From: SHLQ01 sp033344795
GTDB lineage: Bacteria; Actinomycetota; Acidimicrobiia; Acidimicrobiales; SHLQ01
Reading direction: 5' to 3'
Length of the DNA: 64,000 nt
Assembly (NCBI GenBank): GCA_033344795.1
Contig: JAWPMS010000001.1
Span: 3,906,001-3,970,000 of the forward strand
Shown: positions 52,227-61,249 of the stretch, piece by piece
Layout: every line of letters starts with the position of its first letter
Position numbering within the stretch: the stretch's first letter is position 1
Position numbers and translations under genes: made by a program
The notes under the pieces: model-generated
Database searches by the model: none
What the model saw: only the letters and a program-made list of their open reading frames with translations
Told to the model about the DNA's origin: nothing

Positions 52227-53450
52227 TCAGCCTGCGGCGCGAGCGACTTCGAGCCATCCGTCGACGAGATCGCGGTTTGCGGCGATCCAGTTGGCGGCGA
52301 TTGTCTCGATGTCAGCCTGCGCACCATCGGTGGCTGCACGCTGCTGGTCCATGATCGCCACGTCGATGATCGGCGGGTTGAAGACCTCGAAGAGCGCGCG
52401 AGCGGCGGGGTTGTCTTCCAACCATGCCTTGTTCGCGGTGACCTCGATGTCAGCGCCGACCCAGCCGGTCTGGCAGCCAGATGGACCCTGGGTGCAGGTG
52501 TCCTCGCCGAGTGCGGTGAATCCTTCGCCTTGGGCGTACTCTTCGCCGCCTGGGATACCGAGTGGGTTCGAATCGTCGAGCACTGCTTCCTGCGAGAGCC
52601 ACATCACGTTCTGGCCAGGGATTGCCTGTGCCAAGTACTGGGTTGGTGCCCAGGTGTACATGATTGCGGGCTCGTCGTTGTTCACCTTCCCAAGGAAGTC
52701 GGCGAACATGGCGTCGTAGCCAGCCTGGGTCTGCTCGATGTTGTCCCATCCACCGAATACGATCTGCGAAGCGATGATGTCATCACAGGTCCAGTCTTCT
52801 GGGCAACCGTAGATCTCGCCCTTGCCGTTGCCATCGGTGTCGAGGGCCGCAACGAGGTCGGGGTTGTTGTTGATGTCTTCGAGGGTTCCGATGCCTTCGG
52901 CATCTGCCCAGCTCTTGGTGACGAGGAGACCTTGAAGGCCAGCCTTTGGCATACCTGAACCTTCGATTCGCTCGAGGTTCTCACCGATGGTCGTGCCGTC
53001 GGGGAGGTCGCCGGTGAACCAGCTGAGGTGACCTGGGTACCAAGAGTTGGCCCAGAAGTCCATGTCGCCGACAGCCATCGTCTGGTACGCGAGGTCTGGA
53101 GCGAACTCGAGAGCGTCGGGGCTCGAGATGTCATAGCCGAGCTCCTCGAGCAGATCGTGCAACACCTGGGCGTGCGAGTAACCGGTCGACCAGTTGGCGC
53201 GACCCATGTTGCCGGACTTGCCTTCGCCTGGCATGGACACCTCGTCCATCGCATCATCGACGGCGTCTTCGACTTCGTCCATTGCATCGTCGGCAGCGTC
53301 ATCCACTGCATCGACTGCATCATCAGCTGCATCAGCGACGTCGTCGGCGGCATCGGCCACCACGTCAGTTGCGTCGCTGCCGCATGCGGCTGCCACAAGT
53401 GCGAGCAGCGCGATAAGCGCCACAAGCATGTGTTTCTTCGTTGATTTCAT
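52227..53450 (-). CDS. proX: Glycine betaine/proline-type ABC transporter substrate-binding lipoprotein
   Basis: 407 residues from ATG 53450, with AAGGAGG upstream. The signal peptide ends in the lipobox 'LVAAACGS' (lipid-modified Cys23). A 45-residue Asp/Ala-rich linker follows (codons within about 53240-53375), built of AD/DD repeats. The ligand-binding domain contains 'RANWSTGYSHAQVLHDLLEE', 'DFWANSWYPGHLSWF' and 'PAIMYTWAPTQYLAQAIPG', matching ProX/OpuAC proteins that bind quaternary amines with aromatic residues. It is the last gene of proV-proW-proX. Confidence 0.93.
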   Translation of the reverse strand: MKSTKKHMLVALIALLALVAAACGSDATDVVADAADDVADAADDAVDAVDDAADDAMDEVEDAVDDAMDEVSMPGEGKSGNMGRANWSTGYSHAQVLHDLLEELGYDISSPDALEFAPDLAYQTMAVGDMDFWANSWYPGHLSWFTGDLPDGTTIGENLERIEGSGMPKAGLQGLLVTKSWADAEGIGTLEDINNNPDLVAALDTDGNGKGEIYGCPEDWTCDDIIASQIVFGGWDNIEQTQAGYDAMFADFLGKVNNDEPAIMYTWAPTQYLAQAIPGQNVMWLSQEAVLDDSNPLGIPGGEEYAQGEGFTALGEDTCTQGPSGCQTGWVGADIEVTANKAWLEDNPAARALFEVFNPPIIDVAIMDQQRAATDGAQADIETIAANWIAANRDLVDGWLEVARAAG

Positions 53451-53534
53451 CTCGTAGTCCCCTCCTTGGGATTTGTAACGATTGTGAGAGTAGTCCGGAC
53501 TTTTGCAGATGAGGCGTCGCCCCACCGCGTTTGT

Positions 53535-55934
53535 TCAGACTGCGGGCACCGCAGAATCTGCGATTGGCACCTCGACATCGGAGTCGTCTTGGACGATTGC
53601 TGCGGCGGCCAGGTGTGCTCCATCGGAGTACAACTTGCGCCTGCTGAACTCAGAAATGAGCGATCGACCGGCGGCAAACAACAGGAAGCCGGCGATGAAC
53701 GTGACGAACGCAGCCACGCCCGACACGGGCCTCGACCCGCTCGCCGTTCGCATGATTCCCAGGATGAACCCGAGCGGTACTGCCATCAGCGCCAACCCGA
53801 GTCCTGCCATCAACGCAGAACCCTGCCAGCGGCGCGTCTCACCGCCTCCGAGAAGTCCGGAAGCAGGTATCGATGCGGCCGCACCGGCCACGGCCAGGAT
53901 GATGGAGATCCACCCGAGGCTCGGTCCACCTTCGCTGACACCGTTGTGCACGATTCGGCTGCCGGTTTGCAGCGAGTTGATCAGGTTGGTGATCGTCTGC
54001 GATGCAACGATCTGCTTCGCGATGTCATCGCCCGCTTCTTCGGTGATTCGGTCGATCTCGGCCTGAATATCGGCCGGCACATCGGCGGACTCACGTTGGA
54101 TTGACTCGACACGCTCGTCGAAATACCAACCAAACTCGGTCTTCTTCTCGGGGTTGCCAACACCGAAGGCACTTCCGAGCACCAGCAGGATGGCAAAGAC
54201 TCCAGCGATGAGGCGCCCGTAACCAATGGCGATCGGCAGCGGCCTGCGCGGACCGTACGGCGCAGACTCCAACGCAAGGAGACCTCCGGCGACAATGATG
54301 ACCGCACCGAGGATCGCAACGTACGAGCCGATTCCCCGCTCGAAGGCCACAGAACCGACATCTTCGCCGTTCACCACCCACTTGGACGGTTGCAGGAAGA
54401 AGTAGCCGAGCGTTGCGCCCAGCGCGCCAAGGCCCGTCAGCAAGACTCCATCAGCGCCAAGTCGCGGCGTCCCCTCTGCGAACACTTCCGTGAGGATCAG
54501 GGCCACACAGACCACGAAGAGGCCCAAGCCGATTCGAGATATCGTGGTCGTGCTGACCGACGTGAACTGCATCAGCCAGATCACGACGATGATCGCTCCG
54601 ATGGCCGCGATGCAGGCACCTTGCGCCTTTTGCAGAGTGCGGACCAACGAGTCGTTCTTGGGAAGATTCGGTCGGATTGCCGCGAGCAATGCATAGAGGG
54701 CGAGGGCACCGGCGATGATGCCATAGAAGGTGCCGCCCGATGCTTGGTAGCCGTTGAACGACAGCCCCTCGAGGTCGGTCTCATCGGCGAATCGGGCCCA
54801 ACTCGAGACGAGCCCAGCATTCTTCGACCAAGGCAGAAGGAGCGACACGAGCAGCAACACACTGCCGCCCATGGCAACCATCAGGCCTGTGCGCTCCATG
54901 CTAGTGACCGGTTGTGGCCGTTCGCTTGGCTCTTCGGGTTCGGCCGGGTCAGCGGCATCTGCTTGGGCAGCGAGCAGACCCTCGGGATCGGCACGATATG
55001 ACCAGGCCTGGCGAACCTTCGTCAACAGACTGATGCCGTCCTGCGCCTCGGTCTGGGAAATCCGGTCGAGGATCACGGCGACGAGGAAGAATGCGAGACC
55101 ACCCGACGCTGCGAGCCCCAGGTCGAGGTTGTTGATGGCACGGAACAAGAGCCGACCAAGGCCACCCGCTCCCATGATGGCAGCGATGCCCAACATCGAG
55201 ATGGCGAGCAGAAGGGTCTGGTTCAGCCCGGTCATGATCGCCTGGCGAGCAAGCGGAAGCTGCACGTCGGTGAGTACCCGAAGTTCGGTCGCTCCATAGG
55301 AGCGCGACGCTTCGACGACGTCTTCGGGCACCTGGCGAATACCGAGGTTCGTCAAACGCACGAGCGGCGGCAGCGCGAAGACCATCGTGACCATCGTGGC
55401 CGAAACCTCGCCGATGCCGAAGAAGAAGATGAACGGCAACATGAACACGAACGAGTGCACAACCTGCATTGCGTCGAGCGTTGGACGCACGATGCTCCAC
55501 ACCCCGTCGAAACGGCCCGACAGAATGCCGAGTGGAATACCGACGATGGCGCACAGTGTCACGGAAACGATGATCATGCCGATGGTCTTTGCCGTCTCTG
55601 TCCAGTACTCCGGACCGAGGAAGCCGCACACCGACAACATCGCTGCACACGCAAGGCCAACTCGCGTGTTTCTGGTGAACGAGGCGATGAGGAAGACCGC
55701 GACAACCATCCAGACCCATGGCACGGTCGTGATCGAGTCTCTGGTCACGTCCTTGCTCATGATCAGGTTGAAGAAGTTCGTGAACGGCCACTCGACGATG
55801 TCACCAATCGTTGAGGTGACCGGGTTGTTCACGGCCCAAAAGACTAACTGTTTGATCCACTCGCCAAAGGGAAAGCGGAAGGACTCGGGCCAGGTGTTAT
55901 CAAAGAAACTGTCTTGCGCAAACAACATATTCAT
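53535..55934 (-). CDS. proW: Glycine betaine-type ABC permease with large C-terminal membrane extension
   Basis: 799 residues, more than twice the usual ProW. Residues about 1-320 are a normal permease: about six helices with the coupling-loop motif 'EASRSYGATELRVLTDVQLP'. A charged linker ('ADPAEPEEPSERPQPV') follows. Then about 450 extra residues hold roughly ten more hydrophobic segments, among them 'GLMVAMGGSVLLLVSLLLPW' and 'GWISIILAVAGAAASIPASG'. A helical hydrophilic loop around residues 620-690 ('QAEIDRITEEAGDDIAKQI') interrupts them. I recognise no family for the extension. Its ATG overlaps the proV stop (TAATG). No frameshift or internal stop is seen, so the fusion appears genuine. 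Confidence 0.9.
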   Translation of the reverse strand: MNMLFAQDSFFDNTWPESFRFPFGEWIKQLVFWAVNNPVTSTIGDIVEWPFTNFFNLIMSKDVTRDSITTVPWVWMVVAVFLIASFTRNTRVGLACAAMLSVCGFLGPEYWTETAKTIGMIIVSVTLCAIVGIPLGILSGRFDGVWSIVRPTLDAMQVVHSFVFMLPFIFFFGIGEVSATMVTMVFALPPLVRLTNLGIRQVPEDVVEASRSYGATELRVLTDVQLPLARQAIMTGLNQTLLLAISMLGIAAIMGAGGLGRLLFRAINNLDLGLAASGGLAFFLVAVILDRISQTEAQDGISLLTKVRQAWSYRADPEGLLAAQADAADPAEPEEPSERPQPVTSMERTGLMVAMGGSVLLLVSLLLPWSKNAGLVSSWARFADETDLEGLSFNGYQASGGTFYGIIAGALALYALLAAIRPNLPKNDSLVRTLQKAQGACIAAIGAIIVVIWLMQFTSVSTTTISRIGLGLFVVCVALILTEVFAEGTPRLGADGVLLTGLGALGATLGYFFLQPSKWVVNGEDVGSVAFERGIGSYVAILGAVIIVAGGLLALESAPYGPRRPLPIAIGYGRLIAGVFAILLVLGSAFGVGNPEKKTEFGWYFDERVESIQRESADVPADIQAEIDRITEEAGDDIAKQIVASQTITNLINSLQTGSRIVHNGVSEGGPSLGWISIILAVAGAAASIPASGLLGGGETRRWQGSALMAGLGLALMAVPLGFILGIMRTASGSRPVSGVAAFVTFIAGFLLFAAGRSLISEFSRRKLYSDGAHLAAAAIVQDDSDVEVPIADSAVPAV

Positions 55935-57157
55935 TACATGAACACCTCTCGCTCGAAGCCGTCTATCAGCTGTTCGACTAGACCCATCTCTTCCATGATC
56001 TCCCTCGGATGGAGCACGCCGACCAGCTTGCCTTCATCATCGACAACGGCCATTGCCAGACCACGTCCCGCAGCGGCGTAGACCTCGTTGAACGTCTTTT
56101 CACCGGTGGTCGAATCGAAGTCGATACGCAAAGCGGCAGCCACATCGGTGGTGCCCATGGTCATTGCACGCATCGCGTCTTCCTTGGTGAGCAGCCCGGT
56201 GGGTCGACCAAAATCGTCGAGGACGAACTGACCGCGCGTGTCGGCCATCTGCTCGACGGCTTGGGCGAGGGTCATCTCCGTGGTCACCTCGAGCGGCGCC
56301 GCCATGATCGTCTCGACGTCGATGACACGTCCCTGGTCCACGTCCTGCACGAACTCGGCGACGTAACCGGTGGCTGGTTGGGTGAGGATCTCTTCAGGGG
56401 TTCCGATCTGGACGACGGCCCCGTCCTTCATGATGCAGACCCGGTCACCGATGCGCAGCGCCTCGTTGAGATCGTGCGTGATGAAAAGAATTGTCTTTTG
56501 GAGTTGCTTGTTGATCTCCATCATCTCGTCTTGCATCTGACGCCGAATCAACGGATCGAGTGCCGAGAAGGCTTCGTCCATCAGCAAGATGTCGGGATTC
56601 GCTGCGAGCGCACGGGCGAGGCCGACACGCTGCTGCATACCACCCGAGAGCTGACGCGGGCTGTTGTGCGCAAACGACTCGAGACCGACAAGACGCAGCG
56701 CCTCGAGCGATGCGGCATCACGTTCGGCCTTGTCGACCTTTTGCACCTTGAGGCCGTAGCCGGTGTTGTCGATGACCGATCGATGGGGAAACAGCGCGAA
56801 ATGCTGGAAGACCATGCCCATCTTCTCGCGCCGGAATTGTTGGAGTGCGGGGCCCGAGAGTGCCTGAACATCGGTGCCGTCGACGTACACGTGCCCATCG
56901 GTGATGTCGTGCAACTTGTTCACCGTTCGAATTGCGGTGGACTTTCCCGAACCCGATAGGCCCATGATCACGAACGTCTCGCCCCGGTTCACCGCGAACG
57001 AAACGTCGCTCATGCCGACGACGTGGTCCGTCGCGGCCTGGACATCATTCTTCTTCATGCCACCCTTGGCCAAGGTCAGCGCTCGACCTCGAGGTTGTGG
57101 TCCGAAGATCTTAAAGACGTTCTCTAGACGGATGATTGCCTCGTCTGTTTCGGCCAC
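55934..57157 (-). CDS. proV: Glycine betaine/proline-type ABC transporter ATPase
   Basis: 407 residues from GTG 57157, chosen because GGGGGA precedes it; an upstream GTG at 57187 lacks a ribosome-binding site. Walker A 'MGLSGSGKSTAIRTVNKL', Q-loop 'MGMVFQHFALFPHRSV', signature 'RQLSGGMQQRVGLARALA', Walker B 'DILLMDEAFSALDPLIRRQM' and His-switch 'ILFITHDLNEALRIG' are all intact. Two CBS-like segments at the C-terminus ('GRVIDVETIMAAPL', 'GRPTGLLTKEDAMRAM') fit the ionic-strength-sensing region of ProV/OpuAA. It drives uptake of compatible solutes; the operon context supports this. Confidence 0.95.
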   Translation of the reverse strand: MAETDEAIIRLENVFKIFGPQPRGRALTLAKGGMKKNDVQAATDHVVGMSDVSFAVNRGETFVIMGLSGSGKSTAIRTVNKLHDITDGHVYVDGTDVQALSGPALQQFRREKMGMVFQHFALFPHRSVIDNTGYGLKVQKVDKAERDAASLEALRLVGLESFAHNSPRQLSGGMQQRVGLARALAANPDILLMDEAFSALDPLIRRQMQDEMMEINKQLQKTILFITHDLNEALRIGDRVCIMKDGAVVQIGTPEEILTQPATGYVAEFVQDVDQGRVIDVETIMAAPLEVTTEMTLAQAVEQMADTRGQFVLDDFGRPTGLLTKEDAMRAMTMGTTDVAAALRIDFDSTTGEKTFNEVYAAAGRGLAMAVVDDEGKLVGVLHPREIMEEMGLVEQLIDGFEREVFM

Positions 57158-57274
57158 TCTGTTGTCCCCCGTTGTGTCGGTCGTCACGACCGTAGCAGCT
57201 CGTTCTGGCGACCCTGAATCGAGCGAATGAACTTTTGGAACTGTTCCACATTGTGGAAACCACCGCAAAGTTGG

Positions 57275-58504
57275 TCACGAATCGAGGACTCGTACATCGG
57301 ATCCCGGCAACCTTGGCCCGATGTCGCCCGCCGATCTGACCCGCCGAACCTGCGGTTCGGGGCCATCGATTCGAACCGCGACGAGAGATGACTCGTTGAG
57401 GAAGAAGGCCGTCGAGGAGTCGGGCGACCATTGCAGCGAGTCGTCGGGTACAAGTCCAAGCGGCCAGGTGAGGTGAGTTCCCTCGGCTAGGTCAACGAGG
57501 TGCCAGATCGACCCACCACCACCCGACATGATGTATCTGCCATTGGGCGAGATTCGCACGATCGGCTCGGCGAGAACGGCCGCATCGACAACTCGCTCGT
57601 TCGTTCCATCCCACTCGGCGACCCGACCCACACAACGACCGACGGCATCGCAGTGGATTCCGGCCAAAAGTGATGGTGACGCCGCGACAACGCGTCCAAG
57701 GCGACTCGAAACGGGTTCGAACGCACCATCGCGAAGTGCCGAGCTGTCTCCGTTTGCCGAGGCCACGACAAACCCGGTCGCCGGCACGGAGATCACGTTC
57801 GTCTGCGCATCGACCTCGGCGAGACCATTCTTGGCAGGACCCCACAACGTGCCGACGAAGAAACCCGTCGCACCGCCCTCGTCGATCGAGCTGAAACCAT
57901 ATCGGCCCGCACCGCTCCCCAATCGCACGATCCTCACCGTGTTCGAGAACTCACCGGAACGTTCGGGCGACTCGAGGTCGAGTAGCCACGTGCTGTTCTC
58001 ACCGCCGAGCAGATGAATGTGTTCAGGCAGTGGGGGCGTATTCGTCTGGGCGAACACGCTGACAGGAAGGTCGGACCCCGTGGCGAGTTGTCGCGCTTGG
58101 AGTTCTCCTTGCGCGTTGACCCAGGCGAGGACGTGACCGGCGAGCCATTCCTCGGGAGCCGACGCCAACTGATCGATCAGCGGCTGTTCCTCGGCATCGG
58201 GAGTGATCGGAACATCGGGAGTGATCGGATCCGCGTCGATCGAGTTCGGCGTCTGCGCAACCGACTCGTCTGACGAGGAGTCCGATCCAAACGCCACGAC
58301 GAACAACCCGCTGATGATGATGATCGCGATCACGGACGCGACGAACGTACGTCGGTTCGAAGGTTCGTGCATCGGCGCAGATGCAGCGCCAGCATCCTCG
58401 ATATCGGCGATCCATTCGAGTGCCGTCGCCGGGTCCGTGCCCTCCCTCGCGGCCGACGCTACATCGCGGCGTTGCGCATCGTCAGCGTCGCGCACTCGGC
58501 CCAT
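57275..58504 (-). CDS. Membrane-anchored protein with beta-propeller-like ectodomain
   Basis: 409 residues, family not recognised. There is a short cytosolic N-terminus of about 50 residues ('DPATALEWIADIEDAG'), one membrane helix ('VASVIAIIIISGLFVVAFG'), a Ser/Asp linker with a small repeat ('DPITPDVPITPDAEE'), and a beta-rich external domain. 'VRISPNGRYIMSGGGGSIWH' and 'LQWSPDSSTAFFLNESSLVA' resemble WD40/PD40-type blades. The topology is like anti-sigma or sensor proteins, but no regulator is adjacent. It precedes proV on the same strand by 117 bases and is divergent from the MFS gene with only 22 bases between starts. Confidence 0.7.
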   Translation of the reverse strand: MGRVRDADDAQRRDVASAAREGTDPATALEWIADIEDAGAASAPMHEPSNRRTFVASVIAIIIISGLFVVAFGSDSSSDESVAQTPNSIDADPITPDVPITPDAEEQPLIDQLASAPEEWLAGHVLAWVNAQGELQARQLATGSDLPVSVFAQTNTPPLPEHIHLLGGENSTWLLDLESPERSGEFSNTVRIVRLGSGAGRYGFSSIDEGGATGFFVGTLWGPAKNGLAEVDAQTNVISVPATGFVVASANGDSSALRDGAFEPVSSRLGRVVAASPSLLAGIHCDAVGRCVGRVAEWDGTNERVVDAAVLAEPIVRISPNGRYIMSGGGGSIWHLVDLAEGTHLTWPLGLVPDDSLQWSPDSSTAFFLNESSLVAVRIDGPEPQVRRVRSAGDIGPRLPGSDVRVLDS

Positions 58505-58526
58505 TCGAGGAGGCTAACGTACGCCA

Positions 58527-59825
58527 GTGGAACACGAATCTGTTGATGCGACGACAACGTCGAAGCCGGCAATCAACTCTCCAATACTGTCCATGTGGGC
58601 GTTGTTCCTTGGCGTCGGCCTCATGATGGTCGGCAACGGGCTGCAGGGCACCCTGCTCGGTGTTCGGTCGTCGAATGAGCAGTTCGCCACCGCGGTGATC
58701 GGGCTCATCCAAGCTGCCTACTACGCCGGGTTTCTGATCGGCAGCCTCTTCACGATCAAGGCGCTCGGCAAGGTCGGACACGTTCGTGTGTTTGCGGCGC
58801 TTGCGTCGATGGCCTCGACCGCTGTCCTCATCCACTCGGTGTTCGTCGATCCCGCGGTGTGGTTCTTCATGCGGCTCCTCACCGGATTTTGTATGGCTGG
58901 CCTGTACGTCGTGACCGAAAGCTGGCTCAACGATCAGGCCACTCCGGAAACCCGCGGGCGGACGCTCTCGATCTACATGGTGGTCACGATGGGTGGCATC
59001 ACGGTCGGTCAGCTTCTGCTCAATGCCGCCGACCCGAACAGCTTCGAGCTCTTCGTGATCGCGTCGGTGCTCGTGTCGCTGGCTTTGGTGCCGATGGCGT
59101 TGTCAGAGGCGAGCGCACCTCCACTCCCCCAGCGGGGCAAGCTTGCATTTCGCGAGCTCATTTCGATCGTGCCAACCGGTGTGATCACCATGTTCTTTTC
59201 GGGAGCCGCCGCTGGTGCCCTCTTCGCGTTCGGCCCGGTGTACGCAGCAGAGATCGGTATGTCGAACGCTCGGATCTCACTGTTTCTCTCCGCAGCTCTG
59301 GTCGGTTCGATGATCTTTCAGATCCCCATCGGATCGCTCTCGGACAGGTATCCGCGTCGCGGCGTCATGGCGGCGTGCGCATTTGCGGCGACAGCGGCTG
59401 CCTTGGTGGGCCTCGGAACGGGCACCGGGACCAGCTCGCTGGTGGTGATGTTCATCATCGGGGCCACGTCGTTTCCCCTGTACTCGCTCGCGATCGCCTA
59501 CACCAATGACTGGATCGCCGACGAACAGCGGGTTGGGGCGTCTGGTCTTTTGGTGATGATCAACGGTGTCGGAGCGATCATCGGACCAATTGCCGCCTCC
59601 CTCCTGATGACCGCCTTCGATGCGAGCGCCTACTTCTGGAGCCTGATCGCGACCAACGGTGCAATCTTCCTCTACGTCATGTTCAGAATCATCGTGCGAG
59701 ATCCGCTGCCGGTCGACGAGCAGTCGACCTACCAGCCATACACGTCGCGCAGTTCAGCCATTGCACAAACGATTGGGCGTCGCCTTCCAAAGGCCGTGAA
59801 GCCAAAGTCCGCAAAGCCACGCTGA
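58527..59825 (+). CDS. MFS transporter
   Basis: 432 residues with about twelve hydrophobic helices. The start is GTG 58527 with GAGGAGG 13 bases upstream; a later start is possible. The loop 'GSLSDRYPRRGVMAACAFAA' between helices 8 and 9 is the classical MFS signature. 'ESWLNDQATPETRGRTLSIY' matches a YfcJ/YcaD-like subgroup. The creatinase gene follows 56 bases downstream on the same strand, so import of creatine or a related amidine is a reasonable inference, but not shown by the protein itself. Confidence 0.9.
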   Translation: MEHESVDATTTSKPAINSPILSMWALFLGVGLMMVGNGLQGTLLGVRSSNEQFATAVIGLIQAAYYAGFLIGSLFTIKALGKVGHVRVFAALASMASTAVLIHSVFVDPAVWFFMRLLTGFCMAGLYVVTESWLNDQATPETRGRTLSIYMVVTMGGITVGQLLLNAADPNSFELFVIASVLVSLALVPMALSEASAPPLPQRGKLAFRELISIVPTGVITMFFSGAAAGALFAFGPVYAAEIGMSNARISLFLSAALVGSMIFQIPIGSLSDRYPRRGVMAACAFAATAAALVGLGTGTGTSSLVVMFIIGATSFPLYSLAIAYTNDWIADEQRVGASGLLVMINGVGAIIGPIAASLLMTAFDASAYFWSLIATNGAIFLYVMFRIIVRDPLPVDEQSTYQPYTSRSSAIAQTIGRRLPKAVKPKSAKPR

Positions 59826-59881
59826 CGCCGCTACTGTTCCGTCGCCGTCGCAACGACGCGTCGACATCTTTGGGGGTAACA

Positions 59882-61096
59882 GTGAGCGCTGACATGGACC
59901 GACTGGTGACGTGGCACAACGGTGAGCAGACGCTCGGACCGTTTTCGTCCCAGGAGATGGATCGACGACAAACTGCGTTGCGGACACACATGGAGGACGC
60001 CGACCTCGACGCGTGCCTGCTCACGAGTTACCACAACATCTGTTACTTCTCGGGCTTCCTGTACTGCGCCTTCGGTCGCAAGTACGGCTTCGTGCTCACC
60101 GCGGACAACGCCACGACGGTGTCCGCGGGTATCGACGGCGGACAACCATGGCGGATGACACATGGCGACAACCTCACCTACACCGATTGGCGCAAGGACA
60201 ACTTCTTCCACGCCGTCCAGACTCTGACACCGGGGGCCAAGCGCATCGGCATCGAGTTCGACGAGGTCAGCCTCGACCTGATGGACAAACTCAAGGCCGC
60301 TCTGCCAGGCGTGGAGTTCGTCGACGTCGGCACCTCCACCATGTGGATGCGCACGATCAAGTCCGCCGAAGAGATCGCGCACATCAAGAAGTTGACCGCG
60401 ATCGCCGACATCGGCGGCGAAGCGTGCCGAGAAACCATCGGGGTTGGCGTTCCTGAGCACGAGGTGGCGCTTGCCTCGACGCAGGCAATGGTTCGCGAGC
60501 TCGCACGGTCATACGACCATGCGGAGCTGATGGACACCTGGACCTGGTTCCAGTCCGGCATCAACACCGACGGAGCTCACAACCCCGTGACCAACCGGGT
60601 GATCGAGTCGGGCGACATCTTGTCGATCAATTGTTTTCCGATGTTGTTCGGGTACTACGTGGCCCTCGAGCGGACGCTGTTCGCCCAATCGGTCTCAGAC
60701 GAGCATCTCCGCCTCTGGAACATCAACGTCGAGGTGCACGAAGCAGGCCTCGAGCTCATCAAGCCCGGCGCGAAGTGCAGCGACATCGCGTCGACACTCA
60801 ACGACATCTACCGGGGTTACGACCTTCTGCAATACCGATCGTTCGGGTACGGCCACAGCTTTGGCGTGTTGTGCCACTACTACGGACGTGAAGCCGGCGT
60901 CGAGCTGCGCGAAGACATCGACACCGTCCTCGAACCCGGCATGGTCGTCTCGATGGAACCAATGATCATGATTCCGGAAGGTCAGCCCGGTGCCGGCGGA
61001 TACCGCGAACACGATGTGTTGGTGATCAACGACGACGGTTCGGTCGACAACATCACCGGTTTCCCCTACGGCCCTGAGCACAACATCGTGAGCTAG
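59882..61096 (+). CDS. Creatinase (creatine amidinohydrolase)
   Basis: 404 residues from GTG 59882, which has GGGGG just upstream and gives the length of known creatinases; a TTG at 59870 is the alternative. A pita-bread (M24-fold) enzyme converting creatine to sarcosine and urea. It follows the Pseudomonas creatinase closely as I recall that sequence: 'TSYHNICYFSGFLYCAFGR', 'IDGGQPWRMTHGDNLTYTDW', 'LMDTWTWFQSGINTDGAHNP', 'QYRSFGYGHSFGVL' (catalytic His) and 'LEPGMVVSMEPMIM' with 'GAGGYREHDVLV'. The match runs end to end, which separates it from prolidases and DddP. Context with sarcosine oxidase genes supports the call. Confidence 0.95.
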   Translation: MSADMDRLVTWHNGEQTLGPFSSQEMDRRQTALRTHMEDADLDACLLTSYHNICYFSGFLYCAFGRKYGFVLTADNATTVSAGIDGGQPWRMTHGDNLTYTDWRKDNFFHAVQTLTPGAKRIGIEFDEVSLDLMDKLKAALPGVEFVDVGTSTMWMRTIKSAEEIAHIKKLTAIADIGGEACRETIGVGVPEHEVALASTQAMVRELARSYDHAELMDTWTWFQSGINTDGAHNPVTNRVIESGDILSINCFPMLFGYYVALERTLFAQSVSDEHLRLWNINVEVHEAGLELIKPGAKCSDIASTLNDIYRGYDLLQYRSFGYGHSFGVLCHYYGREAGVELREDIDTVLEPGMVVSMEPMIMIPEGQPGAGGYREHDVLVINDDGSVDNITGFPYGPEHNIVS

Positions 61097-61098
61097 CT

Positions 61099-61249
61099 GT
61101 GTCGACTCAGCCGGATCTCGACCGGGAGTGTCGAGCGAGACCGATTCGCCTGATCGTGTCGACTCAGCCGGATCTCGACCGGGAGTGTCGAGCGAGACCG
61201 ATTCGCCTGATCGTGTCGACTCAGCCGGATCTCGACCGGGAGTGTCGAG
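61099..61249. repeat. Tandem 57-bp repeat (2.65 perfect copies)
   Basis: Two identical 57-base units (61099-61155, 61156-61212) and a 37-base partial third copy (61213-61249) lie between the convergent creatinase and lysR genes. Each copy contains the hairpin CTCGAC-CGGGAGT-GTCGAG. The lysR stop codon and its last nine codons fall in the third copy. The array could act as a bidirectional terminator. Because 57 is divisible by 3, it stays open on the plus strand. Confidence 0.92.

Noticed and set aside
59882..61096. DddP-type DMSP lyase (also an M24-fold enzyme)
   Set aside because: The sequence follows creatinase motifs along its whole length and stands beside sarcosine oxidase genes.
61099..61249. 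CRISPR array
   Set aside because: The units are contiguous with no unique spacers, and no cas genes are present.
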